DNA of 36,431 nucleotides from contig JACPIQ010000050.1 of the NCBI GenBank assembly GCA_016188005.1, forward strand, positions 1-36,431, read 5' to 3'. The notes under the pieces were generated by a model that was not told the DNA's origin, ran no database searches, and worked only from the letters and a program-made list of their open reading frames with translations. Made by a program: the position numbers and the translations under genes. This document shows, one piece after another, positions 16,958 through 26,458 of the stretch; positions within the stretch are counted from its first letter, which is position 1; every line of letters begins with the position of its first letter. Source of the DNA: Candidatus Rokuibacteriota bacterium (lineage in GTDB: Bacteria; Methylomirabilota; Methylomirabilia; Rokubacteriales; CSP1-6).

Positions 16958-17527
16958 ATGCAGGTGTCCACGGCGGAATTCAAGCGGGGGCTGAAGATCC
17001 AGTTCGACGGCGCACCCTACACGATCGTCGACTTCCAGCACGTCAAGCCCGGCAAGGGCGGGGCATTCGTCCGCACCAAGCTCAAGCACCTCAGGCTCGG
17101 CAGGGTCATCGACAACACCTTCCGCGCCGGCGAGAAGGTGGAACTGGTGGACTTCGACGAGAAGCGCATGCAGTACCTGTACCGGGACGACCGCCTCCAC
17201 TTCATGGACCTCGAGACCTACGAGCAGATCTCGCTCTCGCCCGAGGAGGTCGGGGAGGCGCGGGACTTCCTCAAGGAGAACACCGAGGTCGAGATCCTCT
17301 TCATCGACGGGAGCCCCGTGACGGTGGAGCTGCCGAACTTCATCGAGCTCGCGATCGCCGAGACGGATCCGGGCATCCGCGGCGACACCGCCTCCGGGGG
17401 CTCCAAGCCCGCCCGGCTGGAGACGGGCGCGGTCGTCCAGGTGCCGCTCTTCCTCAACGTGGGCGACGTGGTCAAGGTCGACACGCGGAGCGGCGAGTAC
17501 CTCGGCCGCGTCGCGGCAGCGGGGTAG
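16958..17527 (+). CDS. efp: Elongation factor P
   Basis: A 189-residue translation factor that binds between the P and E sites and relieves ribosome stalling at polyproline. Three beta-barrel domains are covered: KOW-like N-terminal domain with the loop KPGKGGAFVRTKLKH, where Lys33 is the residue modified in many bacteria; the middle domain (YQYLYRDD-like region QYLYRDDRLHFMDLETYEQ); and the C-terminal OB domain with GDVVKVDTRSGEYLGR. Length is standard. Proline-rich proteins nearby (PilP, PilO tail, PilQ linker) could be clients; that is inference. The modifying enzyme is not in the window. Confidence 0.96.
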   Translation: MQVSTAEFKRGLKIQFDGAPYTIVDFQHVKPGKGGAFVRTKLKHLRLGRVIDNTFRAGEKVELVDFDEKRMQYLYRDDRLHFMDLETYEQISLSPEEVGEARDFLKENTEVEILFIDGSPVTVELPNFIELAIAETDPGIRGDTASGGSKPARLETGAVVQVPLFLNVGDVVKVDTRSGEYLGRVAAAG

Positions 17528-17531
17528 CGGG

Positions 17532-18020
<489 letters not shown>

Positions 18021-18051
18021 GACCGGGCAGCCGGCGCCCGCCCCCCCGGAC

Positions 18052-19386
18052 ATGTTCCACAAGATCCTGATCGCCAATCGCGGGGAGATCGCGCTGCGCA
18101 TCCTCCGGGCGTGTCGGGAGATGGGCATCCGCGCGGTGGTCGCCCACTCGACGGCGGACACGGGCTCCCTGCCCGTGCGGTTGGCCGACGAGAGCATCTG
18201 CATCGGCCCGGCGGAGTCCCGGAAGAGCTACCTCAACATCCCCAGCATCATCTCCGCCGCCGCGGTCACCGACAGCGAGGCGATCCACCCCGGCTACGGA
18301 CTCCTCTCCGAGAACGCCGCGTTCGCCGAGATCTGCCGGGCCTCCGGCATCACGTTCATCGGCCCCTCTCCCGAGGCGATCCGCATCATGGGCGACAAGG
18401 CCCAGGCGCGGGAGACGGCCAGGCAGGCCGGCGCGCCGGTGGTGCCGGGCAGCGAGGGCACGCTCCGCGGCCTCGACGAGGCGCAGGCGGTGGCCGACCG
18501 CATCGGCTACCCGGTCATGATCAAGGCCGCCGGCGGCGGAGGCGGTCGGGGAATGCGCATCGTGCGCGAGCGCGAGGCCCTGGCCCAGGCCTGGGCCACG
18601 TGCCAGTCGGAGGCCACCAAGGCCTTCGCCTCGGGGGAGCTGTACCTCGAGCAGTTCGTGGACGAGGCCCGCCACGTGGAGGTGCAGGTCCTGGGCGATC
18701 GGAACGGGATCCGCGTCCACCTGGGCGAGCGCGACTGCTCCGTCCAGCGGCGGCACCAGAAGCTCCTGGAGGAGTCGCCAGCGCCGTCCATCTCGGCCGA
18801 GACCCGCGCCGGCCTCTGGAAGGCCGCGCTGGCCGTGGCCAACGCGGTCAACTACGTGTCGGCGGGCACCGTGGAGTTCCTGGTGGACCGGCAGGGGCGC
18901 TTCTCCTTCATCGAGATGAACACGCGGATCCAGGTCGAGCACCCGGTCACCGAAATGGTGACGGGCATCGACCTGGTCCAGGAGCAGATCCGCATCGCCG
19001 CGGGGGAGCGGCTGGGTTATTCGCAGAACGCCATCCGCCAGGACGGGCACGCCATCGAGTGCCGCGTGAACGCCGAGGATCCGGAGACCTTCGTGCCCTC
19101 GCCCGGGCGCCTCACGGCCTGGGTGCCGCCCGGCGGCCCGAAGGTGCGTGTGGACAGCCACATGATGTCCGGCTACACGGTCCCGCCCCACTACGACTCG
19201 CTCATCGCCAAGATCATCGTGCACGGTCGGAGCCGCGGCGAGGCCATCGCCCGCATGCAGCGCGCGCTGGGCGAGACCGTGGTGGAAGGCGTCAAGACCA
19301 CCATCCCGTACCACCTGAAGCTCCTCTCCGACCCGGCGTTCGTCTCCGGCGAATTCACGCTCCCGCGCTTCGAGCAGAGCCTGTAG
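18052..19386 (+). CDS. accC: Biotin carboxylase subunit of acetyl-CoA carboxylase
   Basis: A 444-residue ATP-grasp enzyme that carboxylates the biotin on AccB. Motifs: KILIANRGEIALRILRACRE at the N-terminus, AIHPGYGLLSENAAFA, the glycine-rich ATP loop KAAGGGGGRGMR, HLGERDCSVQRRHQKLLEE, and FIEMNTRIQVEHPVTEMVTG with the catalytic and metal residues. Length matches stand-alone AccC proteins. The carboxyltransferase subunits are not in the window. The thiE gene begins 6 bp after its stop. Confidence 0.96.
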   Translation: MFHKILIANRGEIALRILRACREMGIRAVVAHSTADTGSLPVRLADESICIGPAESRKSYLNIPSIISAAAVTDSEAIHPGYGLLSENAAFAEICRASGITFIGPSPEAIRIMGDKAQARETARQAGAPVVPGSEGTLRGLDEAQAVADRIGYPVMIKAAGGGGGRGMRIVREREALAQAWATCQSEATKAFASGELYLEQFVDEARHVEVQVLGDRNGIRVHLGERDCSVQRRHQKLLEESPAPSISAETRAGLWKAALAVANAVNYVSAGTVEFLVDRQGRFSFIEMNTRIQVEHPVTEMVTGIDLVQEQIRIAAGERLGYSQNAIRQDGHAIECRVNAEDPETFVPSPGRLTAWVPPGGPKVRVDSHMMSGYTVPPHYDSLIAKIIVHGRSRGEAIARMQRALGETVVEGVKTTIPYHLKLLSDPAFVSGEFTLPRFEQSL

Positions 19387-19392
19387 CCGGTC

Positions 19393-20037
19393 GTGACGCT
19401 TCCGACCCCGCTCTACGTGATCCTCGACCACACGGCGGCCCGCGGGCGCGAGCTGCCCGCCCTCCTCGAGGCCGTCCTGGCCGGGGGATGCCGCGTGATC
19501 CAGCTGCGCGAGAAGACCATGGCCATGGCCGAGCTCTACCCGCTGGCGCGCAGGCTGAGGGAGCGCTGCCGCGAGGCCGCAGCGCTCTTCTTCGTCAACG
19601 ACCGCGCCGATCTCGCGCTGGCCGTCGAGGCCGACGGGTTGCACGTGGGGCAGGAGGATCTGCCGGCCGCATCGGCGCGCCGGGTCCTCCGCCCGGGAAT
19701 GATCCTGGGCGTGTCGACCCACGACGAGCCCCAGGCACGGCAGGCGCTCGCGGACGGCGCTGACTACATCGCCGTGGGGAGCATCTTCCCCACCGGCACA
19801 AAGACCGGCTTTCATCTCGTGGGGACGGACCTGCTGAGGCGGCTCCGGCCCTCCATCCCGGTGCCGCTGGTCGCCATCGGGGGAATCACGGAGGCCAATG
19901 TCGGCCAGGTCATGGCCGCCGGCGCCGACGCGGCCGCGGTCATTTCCGCCGTCTGCGGGGTGCCCGATCCCGCCCAGGCGACGGCGCGCTTTCTCGAGAT
20001 GATCCGCGGCCGCCATCAGGTCCCCGGCCGTCGTTGA
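19393..20037 (+). CDS. thiE: Thiamine phosphate synthase
   Basis: A 214-residue TIM-barrel enzyme joining HMP-pyrophosphate and thiazole phosphate to thiamine phosphate. Visible motifs: PLYVILDH at the N-terminus, VIQLREKTMA, FFVNDRADLALAVEADGLHV, GVSTHDEPQARQA, YIAVGSIFPTGTK and PLVAIGGITEANV. GTG 19393 is the start, 6 bp after accC, so it appears to be part of the acc transcript. No TPP riboswitch fits in that gap. Other thiamine genes are not nearby, which is an uncommon setting for thiE. Confidence 0.92.
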   Translation: MTLPTPLYVILDHTAARGRELPALLEAVLAGGCRVIQLREKTMAMAELYPLARRLRERCREAAALFFVNDRADLALAVEADGLHVGQEDLPAASARRVLRPGMILGVSTHDEPQARQALADGADYIAVGSIFPTGTKTGFHLVGTDLLRRLRPSIPVPLVAIGGITEANVGQVMAAGADAAAVISAVCGVPDPAQATARFLEMIRGRHQVPGRR

Positions 20038-20061
20038 CCATGACCCAGAAACGGTTATAAT
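20034..20061 (+). promoter_or_regulatory. Sigma-70-type promoter of the liv operon
   Basis: TTGACC at 20034-20039 and TATAAT at 20056-20061 are 16 bases apart; the -10 is perfect. The -35 overlaps the thiE stop codon. Transcription would begin near 20068, giving a roughly 40-nt leader with a strong GGAGGAGG (20093-20100) six bases before the livK ATG, so high expression of the binding protein is expected. Confidence 0.88.
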
Positions 20062-20106
20062 GTCGTCGCCTTTAACCCAACCCGCCCTGTTTGGAGGAGG
20101 GAACCG

Positions 20107-21315
20107 ATGAGAACCGTACGATTCCGGTATCTGCCCGTCGCGCTCGCCGCCCTGGCGCTGGTGCTCCCGGTCACCTCTCTGACGGATGCCCAGTCCAAGG
20201 GCACAATCAAGATCGCCACGCAGAGCCCGCTGTCGGGCGGGCAGGCGGCGCTGGGCGAGGGCATCAAGCTCGCCACCCAGCTGGCCATCGAGAAGCTGAA
20301 GGGACCCATCGAGAAGCTCGGCTTCAAGGTGGAGCTGGTCCCCTTCGACGACCAGGCCAAGCCCGATGTGGGGGTCGCGAACGCCGCCAACATCCTCGCC
20401 GACAAGGACATCCTCCTGGTGGTGGGCCACCTGAACTCGGGCGTCGCCATCCCGTCCTCCGAGAAGTACAAGGAGGCGCAGCTGGCGATGATCTCCCCCG
20501 CGAACACGAATCCGACGATCACCGACCGCAACTACCTGAACGTGAGCCGGGTGTGCGGCCGGGACGACGTCCAGGGCGTGGTGGGCGCCGAGTTCGCCAA
20601 GACCACCCTCAAGGCCAAGTCGGCCTACGTGATTCACGACAAGACCGCCTACGGGCAAGGTGTGGCCGAGTTCTTCAAGGCGGACGCGGAGAAGAAGGGG
20701 ATCAAGGTGCTCGGCTTCGAGGGCACCGAGGAGAAGTCGAACTTCGACCCCATCATCACCCCCATCAAGGCCAAGAACCCGGACCTGATCTACTTCGGCG
20801 GGATCTACGACCAGGCGGCGCCCTTCTTCAAGCAGGCGCGTGAGAAGGGCATCAAGTCTCAGTTCATGGGTCCGGACGGGATGGACTCGACGGATCTGGT
20901 CAAGATCGGCGGGAAGTCGGTCGTGGGCATGCACTACTCGACGGTAGCGGGTCCCGTCGAGAAGTACCTTGCGGCGAAGGCTTTCAAGACAGAGTACAAG
21001 GACAAGTTCAAGAAGGACCCGGAGCCCTTCGCGGCCCAGGCCTATGACTCGGCCGCCATCGGGCTGAAGGCCATCGAGGCCGCCATCAAGGCCAGCGGCG
21101 GCAAGGTGCCGAGCCGCGAACAGGTCGCCGTCGCCGTCCGGAAGACGAAGCACACGGGGCTCACGGGGACGGTGGAGTTCGACGAGAAGGGAGACCCGAA
21201 GAAGGCTCTCTACTTCGTGCTCCAGGTGGCCTCCGACGACCCGACCAAGTGGGGCGACAACAAGGAAGTGAAGCGGCTGTCCATCGCGGCTCCGCCGCTC
21301 AAGAAGAAGCCGTAG
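20107..21315 (+). CDS. livK: Branched-chain amino acid ABC transporter substrate-binding protein
   Basis: A 402-residue periplasmic binding protein (Leu/Ile/Val-type, periplasmic binding fold type I). A Sec signal covers residues 1-29 with a likely cut after TDA. The mature part begins TIKIATQSPLSGGQAALGEG and has the family's hinge and ligand regions (VVGHLNSGVAIPSSEKYKEA, ISPANTNPTITDRN, AYVIHDKTAYGQGVAEFF). The start at ATG 20107 has an ideal ribosome binding site. It is the first gene of the livKHMGF cluster; the ligand may be a branched-chain amino acid or another small amide or acid, as this family is broad. Confidence 0.93.
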   Translation: MRTVRFRYLPVALAALALVLPVTSLTDAQSKGTIKIATQSPLSGGQAALGEGIKLATQLAIEKLKGPIEKLGFKVELVPFDDQAKPDVGVANAANILADKDILLVVGHLNSGVAIPSSEKYKEAQLAMISPANTNPTITDRNYLNVSRVCGRDDVQGVVGAEFAKTTLKAKSAYVIHDKTAYGQGVAEFFKADAEKKGIKVLGFEGTEEKSNFDPIITPIKAKNPDLIYFGGIYDQAAPFFKQAREKGIKSQFMGPDGMDSTDLVKIGGKSVVGMHYSTVAGPVEKYLAAKAFKTEYKDKFKKDPEPFAAQAYDSAAIGLKAIEAAIKASGGKVPSREQVAVAVRKTKHTGLTGTVEFDEKGDPKKALYFVLQVASDDPTKWGDNKEVKRLSIAAPPLKKKP

Positions 21316-21334
21316 CTCCCCGCATGAACCCACA

Positions 21335-21367
21335 GAGGGGAGGGGCCCGGTAGCGGCCCCTCCCCTC
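21335..21367 (+). terminator. Strong intercistronic hairpin between livK and livH
   Basis: A perfect 13-bp stem: GAGGGGAGGGGCC (21335-21347) pairs with GGCCCCTCCCCTC (21355-21367) around a 7-base loop. It lies 19 bp after the livK stop and 19 bp before the livH start. Only a short TTT follows (CGTGCTGTTTCGG), so it is unlikely to stop all transcription. A partial terminator or 3' stabiliser, allowing more livK than permease mRNA, fits well. Confidence 0.85.
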
Positions 21368-21386
21368 CGTGCTGTTTCGGGGCCCC

Positions 21387-22357
21387 ATGGATTTCGAGCT
21401 GCTCATCGGGATCTTCCCGCAGGTCTTCCTCGACGGCCTCATCCTGGGCTTCATGTACGCGCTCATCGCGCTCGGCTACACCATGGTGTACGGGGTGCTG
21501 GAGTTCATCAACTTCGCCCACTCGGAGATCTTCGTGGTGGGCGCCTTCGTGGGTGTCGAGATCCTCCTCACGTTCCAGGCCGCCGGGCTGCTCGCCCTCG
21601 TCTCGCCCTTCCTCGTGCTGCTGGTGGTGCTGCTGCTCGGGATGCTGGCCAGCGGGCTCCTGGCCGTGACGGTCGAGCGCGTCGCCTATCGGCCGCTCCG
21701 CGGCGCCCCGCGGCTGATCCCGCTCATCTCGGCCATCGGCGTGTCGTTCTTCCTCCAGGACGCCGTCCGCCTCGTCGAGAGCGTCTGGCGCAACGCCTTC
21801 AACCTCGTCTACCCGACGATGGACACGCTCAACATCCGGTTCAGCCTCACGGAGACCATCGACGTCTCGGTGAAGTCCCTCGTGGTGATCGTGGCCTCGC
21901 TCCTCATGCTGTGGGGGCTCCACGCCCTGGTGAACCGGACGAAGATCGGCACGGCCATGCGCGCCGTGGCCGAGGACCAGGCCGCGGCGAGCCTCATGGG
22001 CATCAGCGTGAACCGGATCATCTCGCTCACCTTCCTGATCGGCGGCGCCATGGGCGGGGCGGCAGGGGTCCTCTTCGGCGTCCAGTACAGCCTCATCAAC
22101 CCGTACACGGGCTTCATCCCCGGGCTGAAGGCCTTCACGGCCGCCGTGCTCGGCGGCATCGGCAACATTCCGGGAGCCATGGTGGGCGGGCTGGTCCTCG
22201 GGCTCCTGGAGGCCTTCGCGGCCTCCTACCTCTCGCTCCTCACCGGCGGGGCCTTCGGCGCCGAGTACAAGGACATCTTCGCCTTCTCCGTCCTCATCCT
22301 GATCCTCATCTTCCGGCCCAAGGGCCTCCTGGGCGAGGTCGTGCGGGAGCGCGCTTG

Positions 22358-22358
<1 letters not shown>
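21387..22358 (+). CDS. livH: Branched-chain amino acid ABC transporter permease LivH
   Basis: A 323-residue inner-membrane permease with about eight helices. The N-terminal LDGLILGFMYALIALGYTMV and VLEFINFAHSEIF stretches are LivH hallmarks, and the EAA-like coupling loop GTAMRAVAEDQAAASLMGI is present. ATG 21387 is favoured; in-frame GTG 21369 would add six residues and would sit right at the hairpin. Its stop shares a base with the livM start. Confidence 0.93.
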
Positions 22359-23665
<1,307 letters not shown>

Positions 23666-23666
23666 C

Positions 23667-24464
23667 ATGGCGGCCATCCTCGAGGCCAGGGGCGTCACCA
23701 AGCGGTTCGGCGGGCTCACGGCGCTGGACTCGCTGGACTTCGAGATCGAGGAGGGGCACATCGCCTCCATCATCGGTCCCAACGGGGCCGGCAAGACCAC
23801 CTTCTTCAACGTCTTCACCGGGATCTACATCCCCGAGGAGGGAATGGTGACCTTCCGGGGCAGGCCCGTCCTCGGCCGCCGGCCCGACCAGATCGCCGCG
23901 CTCGGGATCTGCCGCACCTTCCAGAGCATCCGGCTCTTCGCCAACATGACGGTGGCCGAGAACGTGCTGGTGGGAATGCACAGCCGCGTGCCGCTCACGC
24001 TGTGGGACGTGCTGGCGCGGGGCGGGCGCTGGAAGCGGGAGGAGACGGCACTCTGGCGCCGGGCGGCCGAGCTCCTGAGCCTCGTGGGGCTCCGGGGCAA
24101 GGCGAACGAGCTGGCGCGCAGCCTGCCCTACGGCGACCAGCGCCGACTCGAGATCGGTCGCGCGCTGGCCTCACGGCCGGCGCTCCTCCTGCTCGACGAG
24201 CCCACGGCAGGCATGACCCAGGGTGAGGCGCGCACCCTCATGGATCTCCTGCGCCGCCTGATCCGGGAGCTGGCGCTCACGATCCTTCTGATCGAGCACA
24301 ACATGCGGGTCGTGATGGAGGTCTCGGACCGCGTCACGGTGCTGGACTACGGGCAGAAGATCGCCGAGGGCCGCGCCGCCGAGATCCAGCGGGACCCGCG
24401 CGTCGTGGAGGCCTACCTGGGCCGGAAGAAGCCCGGGCTCGCCGCGGGGGGCGCCCTTGGCTGA
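23667..24464 (+). CDS. livG: Branched-chain amino acid ABC transporter ATPase LivG
   Basis: A 265-residue ABC ATPase. Walker A GPNGAGKTT (about 37-45), Q-loop in ICRTFQSIRLFANMTV, signature LPYGDQRRLEIGRAL (the usual LSYGEQ changed at two places), Walker B LLLLDEPTAGM, switch His in LLIEHNMRVVME. The long insert between Q-loop and signature (about 115-140) is normal for LivG. It pairs with LivF under the LivHM permease. The start at ATG 23667 is 1 bp after the livM stop. Confidence 0.95.
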   Translation: MAAILEARGVTKRFGGLTALDSLDFEIEEGHIASIIGPNGAGKTTFFNVFTGIYIPEEGMVTFRGRPVLGRRPDQIAALGICRTFQSIRLFANMTVAENVLVGMHSRVPLTLWDVLARGGRWKREETALWRRAAELLSLVGLRGKANELARSLPYGDQRRLEIGRALASRPALLLLDEPTAGMTQGEARTLMDLLRRLIRELALTILLIEHNMRVVMEVSDRVTVLDYGQKIAEGRAAEIQRDPRVVEAYLGRKKPGLAAGGALG

Positions 24465-24471
24465 GGCCCCG

Positions 24472-25176
24472 ATGCTCGATGTCCGCGACCTGCACGTCTA
24501 CTACGGGGAGATCCACGCGCTCAAGGGGGTCTCCTTCCGGGTGGCGCAGGGCGAGATCGTCCCCCTCCTCGGCAACAACGGAGCCGGCAAGACCACGACC
24601 CTCAGGGCCCTCTCCGGGCTCCTCACGCCCCGCCGGGGGGTGATGCTCCTCGACGGCGCCTCGCTCGTGGGCGCCCCGCCGCACGGCATCGTGGTCAGGG
24701 GCATCACGCATGTGCCGGAGGGGCGGCGCATCTTCAATCGCCTGACGGTGCTCGAGAACCTCCAGATGGGCGCCTACACGCGCTCCGACGGACGGGAAGC
24801 GGAGGACATGGAGCGGGTCTTCGACATCTTCCCGCGGCTCAAGGAGCGGCGCAGCCAGGTGGCGGGCACGCTCTCCGGCGGCGAGCAGCAGATGCTGGCG
24901 ATCGGCCGGGCGCTCATGGCCAGGCCCCGCCTGCTCCTCCTGGACGAGCCGTCCATGGGGCTGGCGCCGGTGCTCGTCGAGCAGATCTTCGAGACGGTGC
25001 AGGCCATCAACCAGCAGGGGGTCACCATCCTCCTCGTGGAGCAGAACGCGGCGATGGCGCTGTCCATCGCCGGGCGCGGTTACGTGCTGGAGACGGGGGA
25101 GATCGCGCTCGCGGGCCCGGCAGCCGAGCTGGCCGGCAACCCCGAGGTCCGCCGCGCCTACCTCGGCGAGGCCTGA
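24472..25176 (+). CDS. livF: Branched-chain amino acid ABC transporter ATPase LivF
   Basis: A 234-residue ABC ATPase. MLDVRDLHVYYGEIHALKGV opens the protein; Walker A is GNNGAGKTT, the Q-loop/Pro-Glu-Gly segment GITHVPEGRRIF is LivF-specific, signature LSGGEQQMLAIGRAL, Walker B LLLLDEPSMGLAP, switch His replaced by Gln in LLVEQN as is usual in LivF. ATG 24472 has GAGG five bases upstream; in-frame TTG 24457 overlapping livG would add five residues. The liv cluster ends here; a short CTGAC/GTCAG stem (25173-25185) covers the stop but has no T-run. Confidence 0.94.
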   Translation: MLDVRDLHVYYGEIHALKGVSFRVAQGEIVPLLGNNGAGKTTTLRALSGLLTPRRGVMLLDGASLVGAPPHGIVVRGITHVPEGRRIFNRLTVLENLQMGAYTRSDGREAEDMERVFDIFPRLKERRSQVAGTLSGGEQQMLAIGRALMARPRLLLLDEPSMGLAPVLVEQIFETVQAINQQGVTILLVEQNAAMALSIAGRGYVLETGEIALAGPAAELAGNPEVRRAYLGEA

Positions 25177-25197
25177 CGCGGTCAGTGGCCTCAGGAG

Positions 25198-25226
25198 TTG
25201 ACAGGTCATCCCGAAGAGACCATCAT
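25198..25226 (+). promoter_or_regulatory. Promoter of the vapB-vapC pair
   Basis: Perfect TTGACA at 25198-25203 and CATCAT at 25221-25226 (four of six -10 bases) are 17 bases apart. The predicted start is about 25233, exactly the GTG of the antitoxin, so the mRNA would be leaderless. The flanking GACCATCATGGTC (25217-25229) is an inverted repeat (GACCAT/ATGGTC) overlapping the -10, a good candidate operator for autorepression by the antitoxin. Confidence 0.65.
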
Positions 25227-25232
25227 GGTCAC

Positions 25233-25523
25233 GTGAAGGCCATCGGCGTCGCCAAGCTGAAGGCGAATCTGAGCCGCTACCTGAGTCAGGTCAAGCACGG
25301 GCAGGAAGTGGTGGTCACGGAGCGGGGCCTGCCTGTAGCCATGATCGTCCCGCTGCGAAGTTCGGAGGGGGCCGAGTCGCGCCGCGAGCGACTGGCCCGG
25401 GCCGGCGTGTTGCAGCTCGGTACCGGACGCCTCCGCCCCTCGCTCCTCAAGCCCCCGAGAGGGCCCCGCGTGGGCGACAGCGTGCTCGAAGCGCTTCTCG
25501 AGGAACGCCGCCAGGAACGCTGA
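25233..25523 (+). CDS. Phd/YefM-type antitoxin (VapB-like)
   Basis: A 96-residue antitoxin. The N-terminal MKAIGVAKLKANLSRYLSQV and VKHGQEVVVTERGLPVAMIV are typical of the Phd/YefM fold, which binds DNA as a dimer and represses its own operon; the basic, flexible C-terminal half would wrap the toxin. GTG 25233 is chosen because the family motif begins there, and a longer in-frame GTG at 25185 would overlap the promoter. It overlaps the toxin start (TGATG). Confidence 0.85.
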   Translation: MKAIGVAKLKANLSRYLSQVKHGQEVVVTERGLPVAMIVPLRSSEGAESRRERLARAGVLQLGTGRLRPSLLKPPRGPRVGDSVLEALLEERRQER

Positions 25524-25945
25524 TGTTCTGGGACAGCTCCGCGGTCGTCCCGACGCTTCTCCCGGCCGCCCGGTCTGCCGTGGCGGCCGCGCTGCTCCGA
25601 TCGGATTCCCACTTCGCGCTCTGGTGGGCCAGCCCCGTCGAGTGCCAGTCCGCGCTCTACCGTCGCCATCGCGAAGGGATCCTCTCTCCGGCGAATCTGG
25701 AGCAGGCACTCCTGCGACTCCGGGGCGTCGTCGAGGCCGCCGACGTTGTCGGGCCGACTGATCGCCTGCGCGAGCGCGCCGGCCGCGTGTTGGCCGCCCA
25801 TCCCCTGCGGGCCGGCGATGCGCTGCAGCTCGCGGCCGCCCTCGCCTGGTGCGCCGAAGATCCACAAGGCGAGACATTCGTCTGCCTCGACGACCGCCTC
25901 AGGGAGGCGGCCCGCCGCGAGGGGTTCGCCGTCCTACCCACTTGA
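25523..25945 (+). CDS. PIN-domain toxin (VapC-like ribonuclease)
   Basis: A 140-residue PIN-domain protein, expected to be a Mg-dependent RNase held inactive by the upstream antitoxin. Acidic residues at the expected places: Asp4 (FWDSSAVV), Glu40 (SPVECQSAL), Asp99 (RAGDALQLAAAL) and Asp123/124 (CLDDRLREAA). Length is normal. ATG 25523 overlaps the antitoxin stop by one base. RNA target unknown. The pair sits between the liv operon and a catabolic cluster and looks like an independent insertion. Confidence 0.88.
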   Translation: MFWDSSAVVPTLLPAARSAVAAALLRSDSHFALWWASPVECQSALYRRHREGILSPANLEQALLRLRGVVEAADVVGPTDRLRERAGRVLAAHPLRAGDALQLAAALAWCAEDPQGETFVCLDDRLREAARREGFAVLPT

Positions 25946-25999
25946 TCTCCGAGAACCCCCACCTTCCCGGAGTATCGACCAAGGGAGAAGAGCCACGTG

Positions 26000-26458
26000 A
26001 TGACGCAGGGACTGACCTTCGAGGAGCACGCGGTCGGCGCGACGTACCAGACGCTGGCGCGCACGGTGTCCGAGGCCGACATCTGCGCCTTCGTCAACCT
26101 GTGCGGCTTCACCGAGCCGCTCTTCTACGACATGGAGTACGTGGCGCGGGAGTCCGTGTTCAGGGGCCGCCTGGCTCCCGGCGCCTTCACCTTCGCGCTG
26201 GCCGAGGGCCTCATCATACAGACCGGCCTCATCCACGGCACGGGGATGGCCTACCTCGGCGGGGAGATCCGCATCGCGGGGCCGGTGCTGGCCGGGGACA
26301 CGCTCCACGTCTCCGTGACGGTGGCCGACAAGCGGGAGACGAAGAAGCCCGACCGCGGCATCGTGACCTACAGCCATCGGGTCACGAACCAGCGCGGCGA
26401 GGTCGTCCTCGAGGCCGAGATCAAGCGGATGATCAGGCGGCGCAGCGCCCGGGGCTGA
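26000..26458 (+). CDS. MaoC-like hotdog-fold protein lacking the hydratase Asp/His
   Basis: A 152-residue single-hotdog protein of the MaoC/(R)-hydratase group. The order is typical: LTFEEHAVGATYQTLARTVSE, then the hydratase-motif position, then GRLAPGAFTFALAEGLI and YLGGEIRIAGPVLAGDTLHV. However, the motif that usually reads GDxNPLH is here CGFTEPLFYD (residues 35-44), so the catalytic Asp and His are both replaced by Phe. It may be a thioester-binding or mesaconyl-CoA-hydratase-like variant, or not a hydratase at all. GTG 25997 directly before ATG 26000 is an alternative start; GGGAGAAG lies upstream. Its stop overlaps the next start. Confidence 0.75.
   Translation: MTQGLTFEEHAVGATYQTLARTVSEADICAFVNLCGFTEPLFYDMEYVARESVFRGRLAPGAFTFALAEGLIIQTGLIHGTGMAYLGGEIRIAGPVLAGDTLHVSVTVADKRETKKPDRGIVTYSHRVTNQRGEVVLEAEIKRMIRRRSARG

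Noticed and set aside
19387-19392. Possible TPP riboswitch before thiE
   Set aside because: The gap after accC is only 6 bp and no THI-box-like sequence is present.
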